Part shown: piece by piece, positions 1-6,780 of the stretch
Layout: each line of letters begins with the position of its first letter
Position numbering within the stretch: the stretch's first letter is position 1
Assembly (NCBI GenBank): GCA_044359885.1
Contig: JBIKLI010000051.1
Span: 1-17,114, forward strand
Source of the DNA: CAIOSQ01 sp044359885
GTDB taxonomy: Bacteria; Pseudomonadota; Alphaproteobacteria; CACIAM-22H2
DNA: 17,114 nt
Direction of reading: 5' to 3'
Notes under the pieces: model-generated
Seen by the model: only the letters and a program-made list of their open reading frames with translations
Told to the model about the DNA's origin: nothing
The model's database searches: none
Position numbers and translations under genes: made by a program

Positions 1-119
1 ATTTCGGGGCGGCGCAGTCCGAAGATCTCGGCAGCGATCGCGAATTCGAAGGTGCACAGCCCGTCATAGACGAGCGCGACCACCAGCGGCCCGCGCGGGT
101 TTGGCGGTTTCTTGCGCAT
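1..119 (-). CDS. ftrA: FtrA/GlxA-type AraC-family transcriptional regulator, N-terminal part only
   Basis: Only the first 39 codons lie in the window; the gene continues past its left edge. From the ATG at 119 it reads MRKKPPNPRG followed by PLVVALVYDGLCTFEFAIAA and EIFGLRRPE. This matches the start of the DJ-1/PfpI-like sensor domain of GlxA-family regulators, closest in memory to FtrA (LVVALVYDGLCTFEF...E.FGL.RPE). Family members have this amidase-like domain followed by a C-terminal AraC helix-turn-helix, which is not visible here. It diverges from a rhodanese gene 76 bp away, a pairing often seen for FtrA, so control of the rhodanese is a reasonable inference. The family call is fairly secure; the exact name is less so. 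Confidence 0.82.
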   Translation of the reverse strand, partial: MRKKPPNPRGPLVVALVYDGLCTFEFAIAAEIFGLRRPE

Positions 120-195
120 AAGTGGCGTTTACGCCGCTTGTGCCGCCTTGCGCAAGGTCATACCCGTCGGGGGAATTCCCCGCCGGAGATCCGAC
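120..195. promoter_or_regulatory. Divergent regulator/rhodanese control region with three palindromes
   Basis: This 76-bp spacer separates two divergent start codons and carries three dyads. The first (120-139) has arms AAGTGGCGT and ACGCCGCTT around TT, with one mismatch. The second (146-157), CCTTGCGCAAGG, is a perfect 12-bp palindrome. The third (170-181), GGGGAATTCCCC, is another perfect 12-bp palindrome. On the minus strand TTGCGC and GTAAAC are 17 bp apart, a possible promoter for the regulator gene. GGAG at 185-188 is the rhodanese ribosome binding site. Binding of the FtrA-like regulator here is inferred, not shown. Confidence 0.5.
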
Positions 196-585
196 ATGCC
201 GTCCGCCGTCGCAGCAATACCCGCCGCCCCCAGCGCCGAAGCCGAGGCGCATTTCGCCGCGTCCTTCGCGTTCGAGACCGATTGCTGGGACGTGCACGAG
301 GCCATGAAGGCGGGGCCCGATTTCGTCCTGCTCGATGTCCGCGGTCCGGACTCCTTCGCCAGGGGCCATGTCGCCGGCGCGGTGCATCTGCCGCACGGCA
401 AGATCACCGCTTCGCGCATGGAACAATGGCCCCTCGGCACGCTGTTCGTCGTCTATTGCGCCGGACCGCATTGCAACGGCGCGGCGCGCGCCGCGCTGCG
501 GCTGGCGCGGCTGGAGCGACCCGTGAAGATCATGGCCGGCGGCATCGCCGGCTGGCTCGACGAAGGCTTCGCACTCGCGCGCTAG
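196..585 (+). CDS. Rhodanese-like sulfurtransferase, single domain
   Basis: A 129-residue single rhodanese domain. It contains DFVLLDVRGPDSFARGHVAGAVHLPH, the CH2A/CH2B-like framework of the fold, then the active-site loop VVYCAGPHCNGAARAAL with the persulfide-forming Cys in YCAGPHCNGA, and ends with the usual GGIAGWLDEGFALAR helix. Rhodaneses carry sulfane sulfur on that Cys; the acceptor here is unknown. The ATG at 196 is preferred over the in-frame ATG at 112 because it has GGAG nine bases upstream and because the extension would overlap the divergent regulator. No signal peptide is seen, so it is probably cytoplasmic. A DUF1272 gene follows after 23 bp. Confidence 0.93.
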   Translation: MPSAVAAIPAAPSAEAEAHFAASFAFETDCWDVHEAMKAGPDFVLLDVRGPDSFARGHVAGAVHLPHGKITASRMEQWPLGTLFVVYCAGPHCNGAARAALRLARLERPVKIMAGGIAGWLDEGFALAR

Positions 586-608
586 ACCGGCCGCCGGGAG
601 ACGCGAAG

Positions 609-866
609 ATGCTGGAGCTGAGACCGGACTGCGAGTGCTGCGGGCGCGACCTGCCGCCCGACAGCCGCGAGGCGATGATCTGTTCCTTCGAATGCACGTG
701 GTGCGCGGACTGCGCGCGCACCCGCCTCGCCGGCGGTCTATGCCCGAATTGCGGCGGCGAGTTGGTCCGGCGTCCGGTCAGGCCCGCCGCGAAGCTGCAG
801 GGCTCCCCGCCTTCGGCCCGGCGCAGACGGCGCTCCGGGCACTGCGCAGACGCCCCCGCCTTCTGA
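609..866 (+). CDS. DUF1272 domain protein, cysteine-rich zinc-binding type
   Basis: An 85-residue protein starting MLELRPDCECCGRDLPPDS, the characteristic opening of DUF1272. Nine cysteines (8, 10, 11, 25, 29, 32, 35, 45, 48) include CxxC pairs at 29/32 and 45/48 (CPNCGGELVRRP), which suggests structural zinc sites. The domain ends near residue 58. The rest is a basic, low-complexity tail (RRRRRS) that may be non-conserved. GGGAG at 597-601 is a good ribosome binding site. It follows the rhodanese on the same strand and is probably cotranscribed. The biochemical role of DUF1272 is not known to me. Confidence 0.88.
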   Translation: MLELRPDCECCGRDLPPDSREAMICSFECTWCADCARTRLAGGLCPNCGGELVRRPVRPAAKLQGSPPSARRRRRSGHCADAPAF

Positions 867-908
867 AGCGATGCGTGCGTCGCGGCCGGTCCGCGCGCGC
901 CGCGCCGC

Positions 909-2058
909 TCACCCGAAGGTGGACGCCGTGATGCTGCGGTACCGGGCCTCGCCGTTCTGCGCCTCCGGCTCACGCTGATTTGCGTCGGGATTGCGCGGCG
1001 TGACGCCGCCCGGATTCCGGGTCTCGACGAAGCCGTCGGGGCCGGTGCGGAAGATGCCGACCACCGAGATGCCGTCGCCGTCGCCGGCCAGGCTGTCGCG
1101 GGTGTTGAAGCAGATCGGCCCGGGCGATGGCCGCCCCTCGATCGCCGCCACGGCGCAGGCGACGGCACGCTTGCCATGCGCGGTGGCGATGAAGCCGGAC
1201 TTGGGCAGTGGCGCGGCGATGCGTCGCCGGCGGCATTGACGTCCGGCACCAGCCGCGATTCGAGCGTGCGCGGCGACACCGGGCACCAGCCGCTGGCATC
1301 GGCAAGGCTGGCCTCCTGCGCGAGGCGACCCGCGCGCTGCGGCGGCACCACGTTCGCGACGTCGGCGCGATGGCGCACGCCGAAATCGGTCTCGAGGACA
1401 CGTTCGTGCGCATCGACCTTGGTGACGCGGCCGTCCTTGGCCAGCGGCACCCATTCGATCACGCCGGGATGGAGTTCCTTCCAGGCGTCGAGGACCGGGA
1501 TCTTGGCGCGCGGGCGATTCTGCTTCAGCCCGCGTCCCACCATGCCGATGCGCTCGCAGGGCCCGGGCGGGCAGCGGAACGGCATCGCCAGCACCGACGT
1601 CGCGAAGACGCCGCCGTCGGGGATCGACCCGATCTGGCGGCGCAGAAGCTCGGTCTGCGCGCCGGGCTGCCAGGCGTGCGGCATCGCCGCCGACGCCGCC
1701 TCGTCGCGGCCCTCGATCGCGCCCCAGCGCATCTCGATCCCCGGTGCGACGATCAGCCGGTCGTAGGCGAGTTCGCCGCCGCCCGCGAGGCGCACGGCGC
1801 GACGCACCGGATCCACCGCGACCACGCGGTCATGGACGATGTTCGCGCCGCGCCGGGCAAGCCCGGAATAGTCGTGGGTGATCGAGTCGATCGTCCGCAG
1901 CGCGCCCAGGAACAGATTGCTGAACGGGCAGGTCGTATCGCTGCGGATGGGCTCGACCAGGGTGACGTCGACCTGGGGATAGGCGTCGCGCGCGTGGCGG
2001 GCAGCTCCGGCGCGAACGCGGCGGCGGCGAGCGCCTGGCGGCGGGAGATCCTGGTCAT
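909..2058 (-). pseudogene. Decayed flavocytochrome c sulfide dehydrogenase (FCSD), flavoprotein subunit
   Basis: Homology to FCSD flavoproteins is spread over all three minus-strand frames. From the ATG at 2058, preceded by GGAGG, comes a Tat-like leader MTRISRRQALAAAAFAPELP. Near 1979-1990 the reading changes frame to DAYPQVDVTLVEP and continues through TCPFSNLFLGALRTIDSITH, YDRLIVAPGIEMRWGAIEG, FRCPPGPCER and ADVANVVPPQRAG. Near 1220 it shifts again, to APLPKSGFIATAHGKRAVA and a TGA at 909. The Rossmann segment with GGGFGG, normally right after the leader, is missing (about 30 codons). A short in-frame stretch between PVLDA and WKELHPG is also missing. GDA next to APLPKSGF suggests loss of about four bases. 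No cytochrome subunit is nearby. FAD could not be bound, so this is a relic. Confidence 0.88.
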
Positions 2059-2104
2059 GGCGGGTCACTGCCTCCGGGCGAAGGGATCGGCGCGCCGGTG
2101 GACG

Positions 2105-2153
2105 CCCTGCCGCCGACGCGCTTGCCATGCGAGGCCGGATGGCCTTTGTCTTT
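2105..2153. repeat. Dispersed intergenic repeat, copy A
   Basis: This copy lies between the divergent starts of the FCSD pseudogene and the racemase-like gene. Two blocks recur at 4186-4249. The first, CCCTGCCGCCGACG (2105-2118), matches 13 of 14. The second (2120-2153), GCTTGCCATGC then AGGC, CGGATGGC and TGTC, matches about 31 of 36 with one gap. Within it GCCAT and ATGGC form an inverted repeat 10 bp apart. Function unknown. Confidence 0.55.
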
Positions 2154-2185
2154 CCTGCCGGGCCGGCACGTTCAGGAGGGAAGCC

Positions 2186-2974
2186 ATGCGCGCGGACAAT
2201 TGGGGCTGGCGGGCCAGGATCGGCATGTTCATCGTCGGCAACGAGGCGGTGCCGGAGGCGGAGTGGTGGGCCATGGTCCCGCCCGGCGTCTCCGTGCATG
2301 CCGCCCGCGTCACGGCGCCTGCCCCCTGGGCGACCTGGAAGACCGACCGCAGCGCGGTGACGCTGGCCGACGACATGGTGCGTGGGGCCAGGCAGTTCGC
2401 GGCCATGAAGCTGCAGGCGGTCGTGGTCGGGCACAGCTCCAGTTCCATCCTGGGCGGCGAGGGGTGGGACGAGGCGGTGGTGGCCGCGCTTTCGTCCCTG
2501 CTGCCCGGCGTGGCGGTCTCCACCAACGGAATCGACTGCATCGCCGCGCTGCGCGTGATGGGCGTCAGGCGCCCGCTGCTGGTTCTGCCCCCCTGGTTCG
2601 GCCTGCCATTCCTGGACCAGGCCGCCGCCTATTGCGCGGCGCGCGGCCCAGCCCCGGCGCGTACGATCCGCTACGATCCCGGGCCCGGCTGGCGCGACCT
2701 GCCGCCCGGAGAACTCTATGCCCACGGCATGGGCTTCGCCCAGCAGATCGCCCCGCTCTACGAGCAGGTGCGGGCGGCCTGCCCCGATGACGCGGACGGC
2801 GTGCTGCTGGCCGGCACCGGGTTCCGCTGCGTCGGGCTGATCGAGGCGCTGGAGCAGGATCTGGGCCGGCCGGTGGTCACCGCCAACCAGGCGAGCCTGT
2901 GGCATGGCCTGCGCCAGGCCGGGGTGCGGCCGGCGGTGGAAGGCTATGGGGCGCTGTTGCGCGGCGCGGCATAG
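2186..2974 (+). CDS. Asp/Glu racemase / maleate cis-trans isomerase-family protein lacking canonical cysteines
   Basis: A 262-residue protein of the Asp/Glu racemase fold, with a strong AGGAGGG ribosome binding site at 2174-2180. The opening RIGMFIVGNEAVPEAEWW and the C-terminal GLIEALEQDLGRPVVTANQASLWHGLR (about 217-243) match maleate isomerase and arylmalonate decarboxylase relatives. Maleate isomerases use one Cys in each half. Here the first loop reads VVVGHSSSSILGG (80-91) with no Cys. The second reads LLAGTGFRC (207-215), with Gly where SCT normally places the nucleophile; Cys215 lies five residues downstream. The fold is secure but the reaction is not: it may act on another substrate or use different chemistry. 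It diverges from the FCSD pseudogene, with repeat A between them. Confidence 0.85.
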   Translation: MRADNWGWRARIGMFIVGNEAVPEAEWWAMVPPGVSVHAARVTAPAPWATWKTDRSAVTLADDMVRGARQFAAMKLQAVVVGHSSSSILGGEGWDEAVVAALSSLLPGVAVSTNGIDCIAALRVMGVRRPLLVLPPWFGLPFLDQAAAYCAARGPAPARTIRYDPGPGWRDLPPGELYAHGMGFAQQIAPLYEQVRAACPDDADGVLLAGTGFRCVGLIEALEQDLGRPVVTANQASLWHGLRQAGVRPAVEGYGALLRGAA

Positions 2975-2984
2975 TGAAATCCGC

Positions 2985-3039
2985 GGACGGAGCCCGGATT
3001 GCTCGCGTCGGGTGGCGGGGTCTGTTTCGGGCTCCGTCC
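2985..3039. terminator. Bidirectional terminator-like inverted repeat between convergent genes
   Basis: GGACGGAGCCCG at 2985-2996 and its exact reverse complement CGGGCTCCGTCC at 3028-3039 form a perfect 12-bp stem with a 31-base loop. It sits between the stop codons of the racemase-like gene (plus) and the dioxygenase gene (minus). On the plus strand it is followed by GGGTCTTTCT, a weak U-tract. The loop is longer than in a classic intrinsic terminator. Confidence 0.55.
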
Positions 3040-3055
3040 CGGGTCTTTCTCGCCG

Positions 3056-4075
3056 TCAGCCGGGCAAGCCGGGCACGAGATCGGCATAGTGCCGCGCGGC
3101 GACGTCCGGATGGGAGCGCAGCCGGCCCTTGAGGACGTTGTCGCCGACATTGCGCAGCAGCGGGTTCGCCGGATCGCGCGTCACGCCGCGTCGCAGGGCG
3201 GCGAGACCGGGCGGCAGGTCGATCAGCGGCACGGTGGCGTCGAGATCGGCCCGCAGGAAGGCGGCGATCGACAGGCGCTCGGCGCCCGCCGGCGGCGCGA
3301 CGACGCGGTGGACGGTCGCCTTGAGATAGCCGTCCGACGCCATCTCCAGCAGCTCGCCGATATTCACCACGAAGGTGCCGGGGATCGGTGCGGCGTCGAT
3401 CCAGGAGCCATCCGTCGCCTCCACCTGCAGGCCGCCGCGATCCGCCTGCAGCAGCAGGGTCAGGAAGCCGCCATCCTTGTGCGCGCCGACGCCCTGGTCG
3501 TCGCCGCCGCCGTCGCGACCGGGATAGCGGATCAGCTTGACGAGATTGTTGGGCGTCGTGCCCACCATGCTGTCGAAGGCGCCGGCGGGCTGGCCGAGCG
3601 CCAGCGCGAAGGCGCGCAGCAGGCGGCGGAGCACGGCGACGCTTTCGTCGAGCCAGGCCAGGGTCAGGGTCCGGAATTCCGGCAGCCCGTCGGGCCACTG
3701 GTTCGGGCCCGGCAGCCGCGTCCAGGCGGGCGCGCCGGGCAGCCGCGCCATCGCGGGGCGTTCGACGCCGATGTCGATCTGCTCGCGCCAGTCGGGCCGC
3801 CCGCGCGTGAGCTCGCCGCCGGCGCGCGTATAGCCGCGGAAATGGGGCGAGTTGACCATGGCGATCGCCATCTTCTGCGCGTCGGGCAGGGCGAAGAAGC
3901 GGCGGGCTGCGCCGATGATCGACCGGATCCGATCATCCGGGATTCCATGGCCGCGGAGATAGAAGAACCCGACGTCGCGCGCCGCCGCGCCGAGCTCGCC
4001 GAGAAACGCTGCGCGTGCGGCGCCGCCGGCGTCGAAGGCACGCAGGTCGATCACGGGAAGGGCGGGACGGGTCAT
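3056..4075 (-). CDS. Isopenicillin N synthase-like 2-oxoglutarate/Fe(II) dioxygenase
   Basis: A 339-residue enzyme of the IPNS/2OG-Fe(II) oxygenase superfamily. The N-terminal domain begins LPVIDLRAFD (6-15) and has GFFYLRGHGIP (36-46). The double-stranded beta-helix carries the Fe(II) triad: His199 and Asp201 in GAHKDGGFLTLLLQ and His256 in ATVHRVV. Arg267 and Ser269 (ERLSI) form the RxS that binds the 2-oxoglutarate carboxylate. It couples oxidative decarboxylation of 2-oxoglutarate to oxidation of a substrate not evident from sequence. The start at 4075 is chosen because homology begins there; an ATG 37 codons upstream (4186) opens into unrelated sequence. The antiporter gene lies upstream on the same strand, 256 bp away, so cotranscription is doubtful. 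Confidence 0.9.
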   Translation of the reverse strand: MTRPALPVIDLRAFDAGGAARAAFLGELGAAARDVGFFYLRGHGIPDDRIRSIIGAARRFFALPDAQKMAIAMVNSPHFRGYTRAGGELTRGRPDWREQIDIGVERPAMARLPGAPAWTRLPGPNQWPDGLPEFRTLTLAWLDESVAVLRRLLRAFALALGQPAGAFDSMVGTTPNNLVKLIRYPGRDGGGDDQGVGAHKDGGFLTLLLQADRGGLQVEATDGSWIDAAPIPGTFVVNIGELLEMASDGYLKATVHRVVAPPAGAERLSIAAFLRADLDATVPLIDLPPGLAALRRGVTRDPANPLLRNVGDNVLKGRLRSHPDVAARHYADLVPGLPG

Positions 4076-4185
4076 GGTCGCGCAACCGGGCTGGTGACAG
4101 GTGGGGTTCGGCCGGGAGCGCGACCATCCCGCGTTTCCGGTCGCCGGGCAATGCAGCCCGCCATCCACGCGTGGCGCCCTGTGCA

Positions 4186-4249
4186 CCCTGCCGGCGACGT
4201 CGGGCCGCCCCGAGGCTTGCCATGCCAGGCGCGGATGGCGTCTGTCATT
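4186..4249. repeat. Dispersed intergenic repeat, copy B, in a 256-bp spacer
   Basis: Second copy of the repeat at 2105-2153. CCCTGCCGGCGACG lies at 4186-4199. After about 15 extra bases comes GCTTGCCATGCCAGGC, CGGATGGC and TGTC (4215-4249). The GCCAT/ATGGC inverted repeat is kept, 11 bp apart. The rest of the 4076-4331 spacer holds a 10-bp palindrome CCACGCGTGG (4165-4174) and no gene. Confidence 0.55.
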
Positions 4250-4331
4250 GCTGTCGCGCGGCAGGTCGCTGCGGACAGGCTGCCGACAGCCCGCCCTGGC
4301 GCCGTGCCGTCGCGGCCGGCGCGCCGCCGCC

Positions 4332-5438
4332 TCACGGCACGGCGGCGATCACCAGGAAAGCGCCGAAGATCACCATATGGACGCCGCCCTGCAGGACGGT
4401 CGTGCGCCCGGTGGCGAGCGTGATCGTGGCGGCGAACAGCGACAGGACCAGCAGCACGACGTTCTGGGGCTGCAACCCCAGCGCCAGCGGGATGCCCAGC
4501 GCCAGCGAGACCACGGTGACAGCCGGGATGGTCAGGCCGATGCTGGCGAGGGCCGAGCCGAGGGCCAGGTTCAGACTTGTCTGCAGGCGGTTGGCATGCG
4601 CGGCGCGATAGGCGGCCATGCCTTCCGGCAGAAGCACGACCGCCGCGATGACGATGCCCACGCAGGCATCGGGCAGGCCTGCGGCCGCGATGGCGCGGTC
4701 GATCGCCGGGGACAGCGTCTTGGCGAGCAGGATCACGCCCGTGAGCGAGACGACCAGCAGCCCCAGGCTGACGGCGACCAGCCGGTTCCCGGGCCGCACG
4801 TCCTGCGCTGGCGCGCCGGTTCCGGCGGCGTCGTCGGCGGCGTCGAGGAAATAGTTGCGGTGCCGCACCGTCTGGACGAACAGGAACAGCGCGTAGAGCG
4901 CGAGCGAGACGACCGCCACGAACACCAGCTGCGAGGGCGCATAGACCGGGCCCGCGATCGTCGACGTGTAGTTTGGCAGGATCAAGACCAGCGCGGCCAG
5001 CGTCCCCAGCACGCCGAGCGCGGCGCTGGCGCCATGGGCATGGAACCCCTGCTCGTGATGGCGGATGCCGCCGACGAGCAGGCAGAGCCCGACGATCCCG
5101 TTCAGCACGATCATCACCGCCGCGAAGACCGTGTCGCGCGCGACCTCCCGGCCGCCATCCGGCGCCGAGAGCATGATCGAGACGATCAGCGCGACCTCGA
5201 TCACCGTCACCGCGACGGCCAGGATCACGGAGCCGAAGGGCTCGCCGACGCGCAGCGCCACGATCTCGGCATGATGGACGGCCGCGAAGACGGCGCCGCC
5301 CAGCAGCAGGGCCGCCAGCGCCATGGTCGATGCCGCGCCGGGATCGGCGAGGCCGGCTGCCTTGGCCGCCAGAAGTGCGCAGGCCGCGATCGGCGCGGCC
5401 CAGGACCACCACGGCATGGATGCGTGCGTGCCGGCCAT
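4332..5438 (-). CDS. chaA: ChaA-type calcium/sodium:proton antiporter (CaCA superfamily)
   Basis: A 368-residue multi-pass inner-membrane protein made of two hydrophobic halves split by a short polar stretch around 190-218, typical of ChaA-type CaCA exchangers. The first signature motif, HHAEIVALRVGEPFGSVILA, runs from 55 and is followed by VTVIEVALI, with acidic Glu66 and Glu81. The second, LLPEGMAAYRAAHANRLQ (269-286), is followed by LNLALGSALASIGLTIPAV. These re-entrant regions carry the ion-binding residues in the family. It exports Ca2+ or Na+/K+ in exchange for protons; specificity cannot be read here. The ATG at 5438 has GAGGA eight bases upstream. Length is normal and no damage is seen. 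Confidence 0.92.
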   Translation of the reverse strand: MAGTHASMPWWSWAAPIAACALLAAKAAGLADPGAASTMALAALLLGGAVFAAVHHAEIVALRVGEPFGSVILAVAVTVIEVALIVSIMLSAPDGGREVARDTVFAAVMIVLNGIVGLCLLVGGIRHHEQGFHAHGASAALGVLGTLAALVLILPNYTSTIAGPVYAPSQLVFVAVVSLALYALFLFVQTVRHRNYFLDAADDAAGTGAPAQDVRPGNRLVAVSLGLLVVSLTGVILLAKTLSPAIDRAIAAAGLPDACVGIVIAAVVLLPEGMAAYRAAHANRLQTSLNLALGSALASIGLTIPAVTVVSLALGIPLALGLQPQNVVLLVLSLFAATITLATGRTTVLQGGVHMVIFGAFLVIAAVP

Positions 5439-5924
5439 CGGATCGTTCCTCGGCTTATTGGAGCGCCTCCCGCGATCCCCACGAACAGAAAGGGAGACGT
5501 GTGCGGTATATGCGCCGTCCCGGGCCCGCCGGGCAAGCTCCGCGGCGGTCGCGATCGCGCGGGGCCTGTTCACGCTCGGCGAGCGCGTCGCCGAGACGAT
5601 CGGCGACCGGCGCGGCGAGCCGAAGACGTCGCGGATCTCGGTTCGCGGTCTGCTCGGCGTCTCGAGCGGGCTCGCAGCACCGGATCGCCCCCGGGGCGGC
5701 AAGGACGATAGGGGACGAGGGCACCCATGCGCTCGCGCCCTCTGCCGTCGCCGCGCGAGGGCGCTCCAAGGACGCCGGCGATCGATCGCATCGCCGCCGA
5801 AGGCATCTGGCCCAGCCAAGGCACCGGACCTGCCGTCGATTCGACCGCATTCGCGGTTCCCGGTCCTCATGCTGGAAGGGTTGGGATCCCGCGGGGTGAC
5901 GCGATAAGCCTGCCGCAGGCCGGC
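5439..5924. other. Gene-poor 486-bp stretch, possible coding remnants
   Basis: No intact gene is supported here on either strand. Two fragments catch the eye. A GTG at 5499 preceded by AAAGGGAG reads MCGICAV, like the N-terminal Cys of class II glutamine amidotransferases, but nothing after it fits and the ORF stops at 5711. Near 5770-5815 the plus strand reads GAPRTPAIDRIAAEGI, resembling the TPNIDRLAAEG segment near the N-terminus of sulfatases, without the downstream CxPxR active site. Both could be chance in GC-rich DNA. The phosphotriesterase-like pseudogene follows. Confidence 0.3.
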
Positions 5925-6756
5925 ATGGTGCAGACCGTCCTCGGCCCGGTCCGGCCCGAAGAGCTGGGCGCGGTCATGATGCACGAGCATGTCCTCGCGA
6001 CGGCGCCGCATATCGCCGTGCCCCGGCCGACCCCGAGGCCCGCGCCGTCTTCGAGGCGCCGCCCCATCCAGCGGCGGACGGTACGGCAGCCGCGACCGCC
6101 GAAGAACTCGCCGCGCGCATCGTCGCGGAGTTCCGCGACGGCGTGGAGGGAACCGGAATCCGCCCCGGCCTGATCGGCGAGGTCGGCTGTTCCTGGCCTG
6201 TCGAACCCGTTGAACGCAAGGTGCTCCGTGCCTCGGCGCTGGCCGGGCGCGAGACCGGAGCCGCGGTCTCGATCCATCCCGGCCGCGATCCGCGTGCCCC
6301 GTTCGAGATCGTCGAGGTCCTGGGCGCCTGCGGGGCGGCGCTCGGCCGCACCGTGATGTGCCGTGTCGACCGGACGCTGGCGGACCGGGCGGCGCTGCGC
6401 CGGCTCGCGGCGACGGGCATCGTGATCGAGTTCGACGTCTTCGGTCACGAGGGCTCCCACTACGCCTGGGAACTGCCGCTCGACATGCCCAAGGATTCGC
6501 GTCGCGTCCGGCTGCTGCGCTGGCTCGCCGACAAGGTTTTCGCAGACGCCCTGGGCGTCTTCCACGACGTGTACTTCAAAGACAAGCTGGCGCGCTGGGG
6601 CGGGCAGGGCTGCTCGCACATCGTCGAGAACGTCGTGCCGCTCATGCGGCGGCTGGGGTGGCCGGGCAGGTCATCCGCGCCATGCTGGTCGACACGCCGC
6701 GCAGGCTGCTGACCGTCGTCGCAGGAAACCCGTCCCGGCCGGCGCAGGACTCCTGA
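5925..6756 (+). pseudogene. Decayed phosphotriesterase-family (amidohydrolase) gene
   Basis: The ATG at 5925 begins MVQTVLGPVRPEELGAVMMH, then EHV: the standard N-terminus of phosphotriesterase-family TIM-barrel hydrolases with the metal-binding HxH. Right after it the similarity breaks. Roughly 90 family residues are missing before it resumes in another frame near 6100 with AEELAARIVAEFRDGVEGTG, then IGEVGCSWP and SIHPGRDP. CRVDRTL replaces GHLDRT, so a metal-ligand His is lost. FHDVYFKDKLARWGG and ENVVPLMRRLG follow. A third frame from about 6655 gives AMLVDTPRRLLTVVAG and the stop at 6754-6756. Two frame changes, a large deletion and a missing ligand mean it cannot encode an active enzyme. 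The original substrate (lactone or phosphotriester) is unknown. Confidence 0.88.
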
Positions 6757-6780
6757 CGCGGAGATCTGCCGCGCCTCAGG
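6752..6780. terminator. Hairpin overlapping both stop codons of convergent genes
   Basis: CCTGACGCGG (6752-6761) pairs with CCGCG and TCAGG (6769-6773 and 6776-6780), leaving a two-base bulge and a seven-base loop. The left arm contains the TGA of the phosphotriesterase-like pseudogene and the right arm the stop of the DedA gene. No T-run follows, so termination strength is uncertain. Confidence 0.45.

Noticed and set aside
1167..1185. Third match to the start of the dispersed repeat (GCTTGCCATGC)
   Set aside because: Lies inside the coding remnant (HGKRAVAC region) of the sulfide dehydrogenase and lacks the CGGATGGC half and the second block; probably chance.
530..2905. 791-codon open frame on the minus strand
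   Set aside because: Only its central part (about 1220-1990) shows homology, to the sulfide dehydrogenase relic. The flanks run antisense to the rhodanese, DUF1272 and racemase-like genes and look like GC-rich shadow sequence.
2999..4423. 474-codon plus-strand open frame opposite the dioxygenase
   Set aside because: Arg/Gly/Ala-rich shadow of a gene with intact catalytic motifs on the other strand; no recognisable domain and no ribosome binding site.
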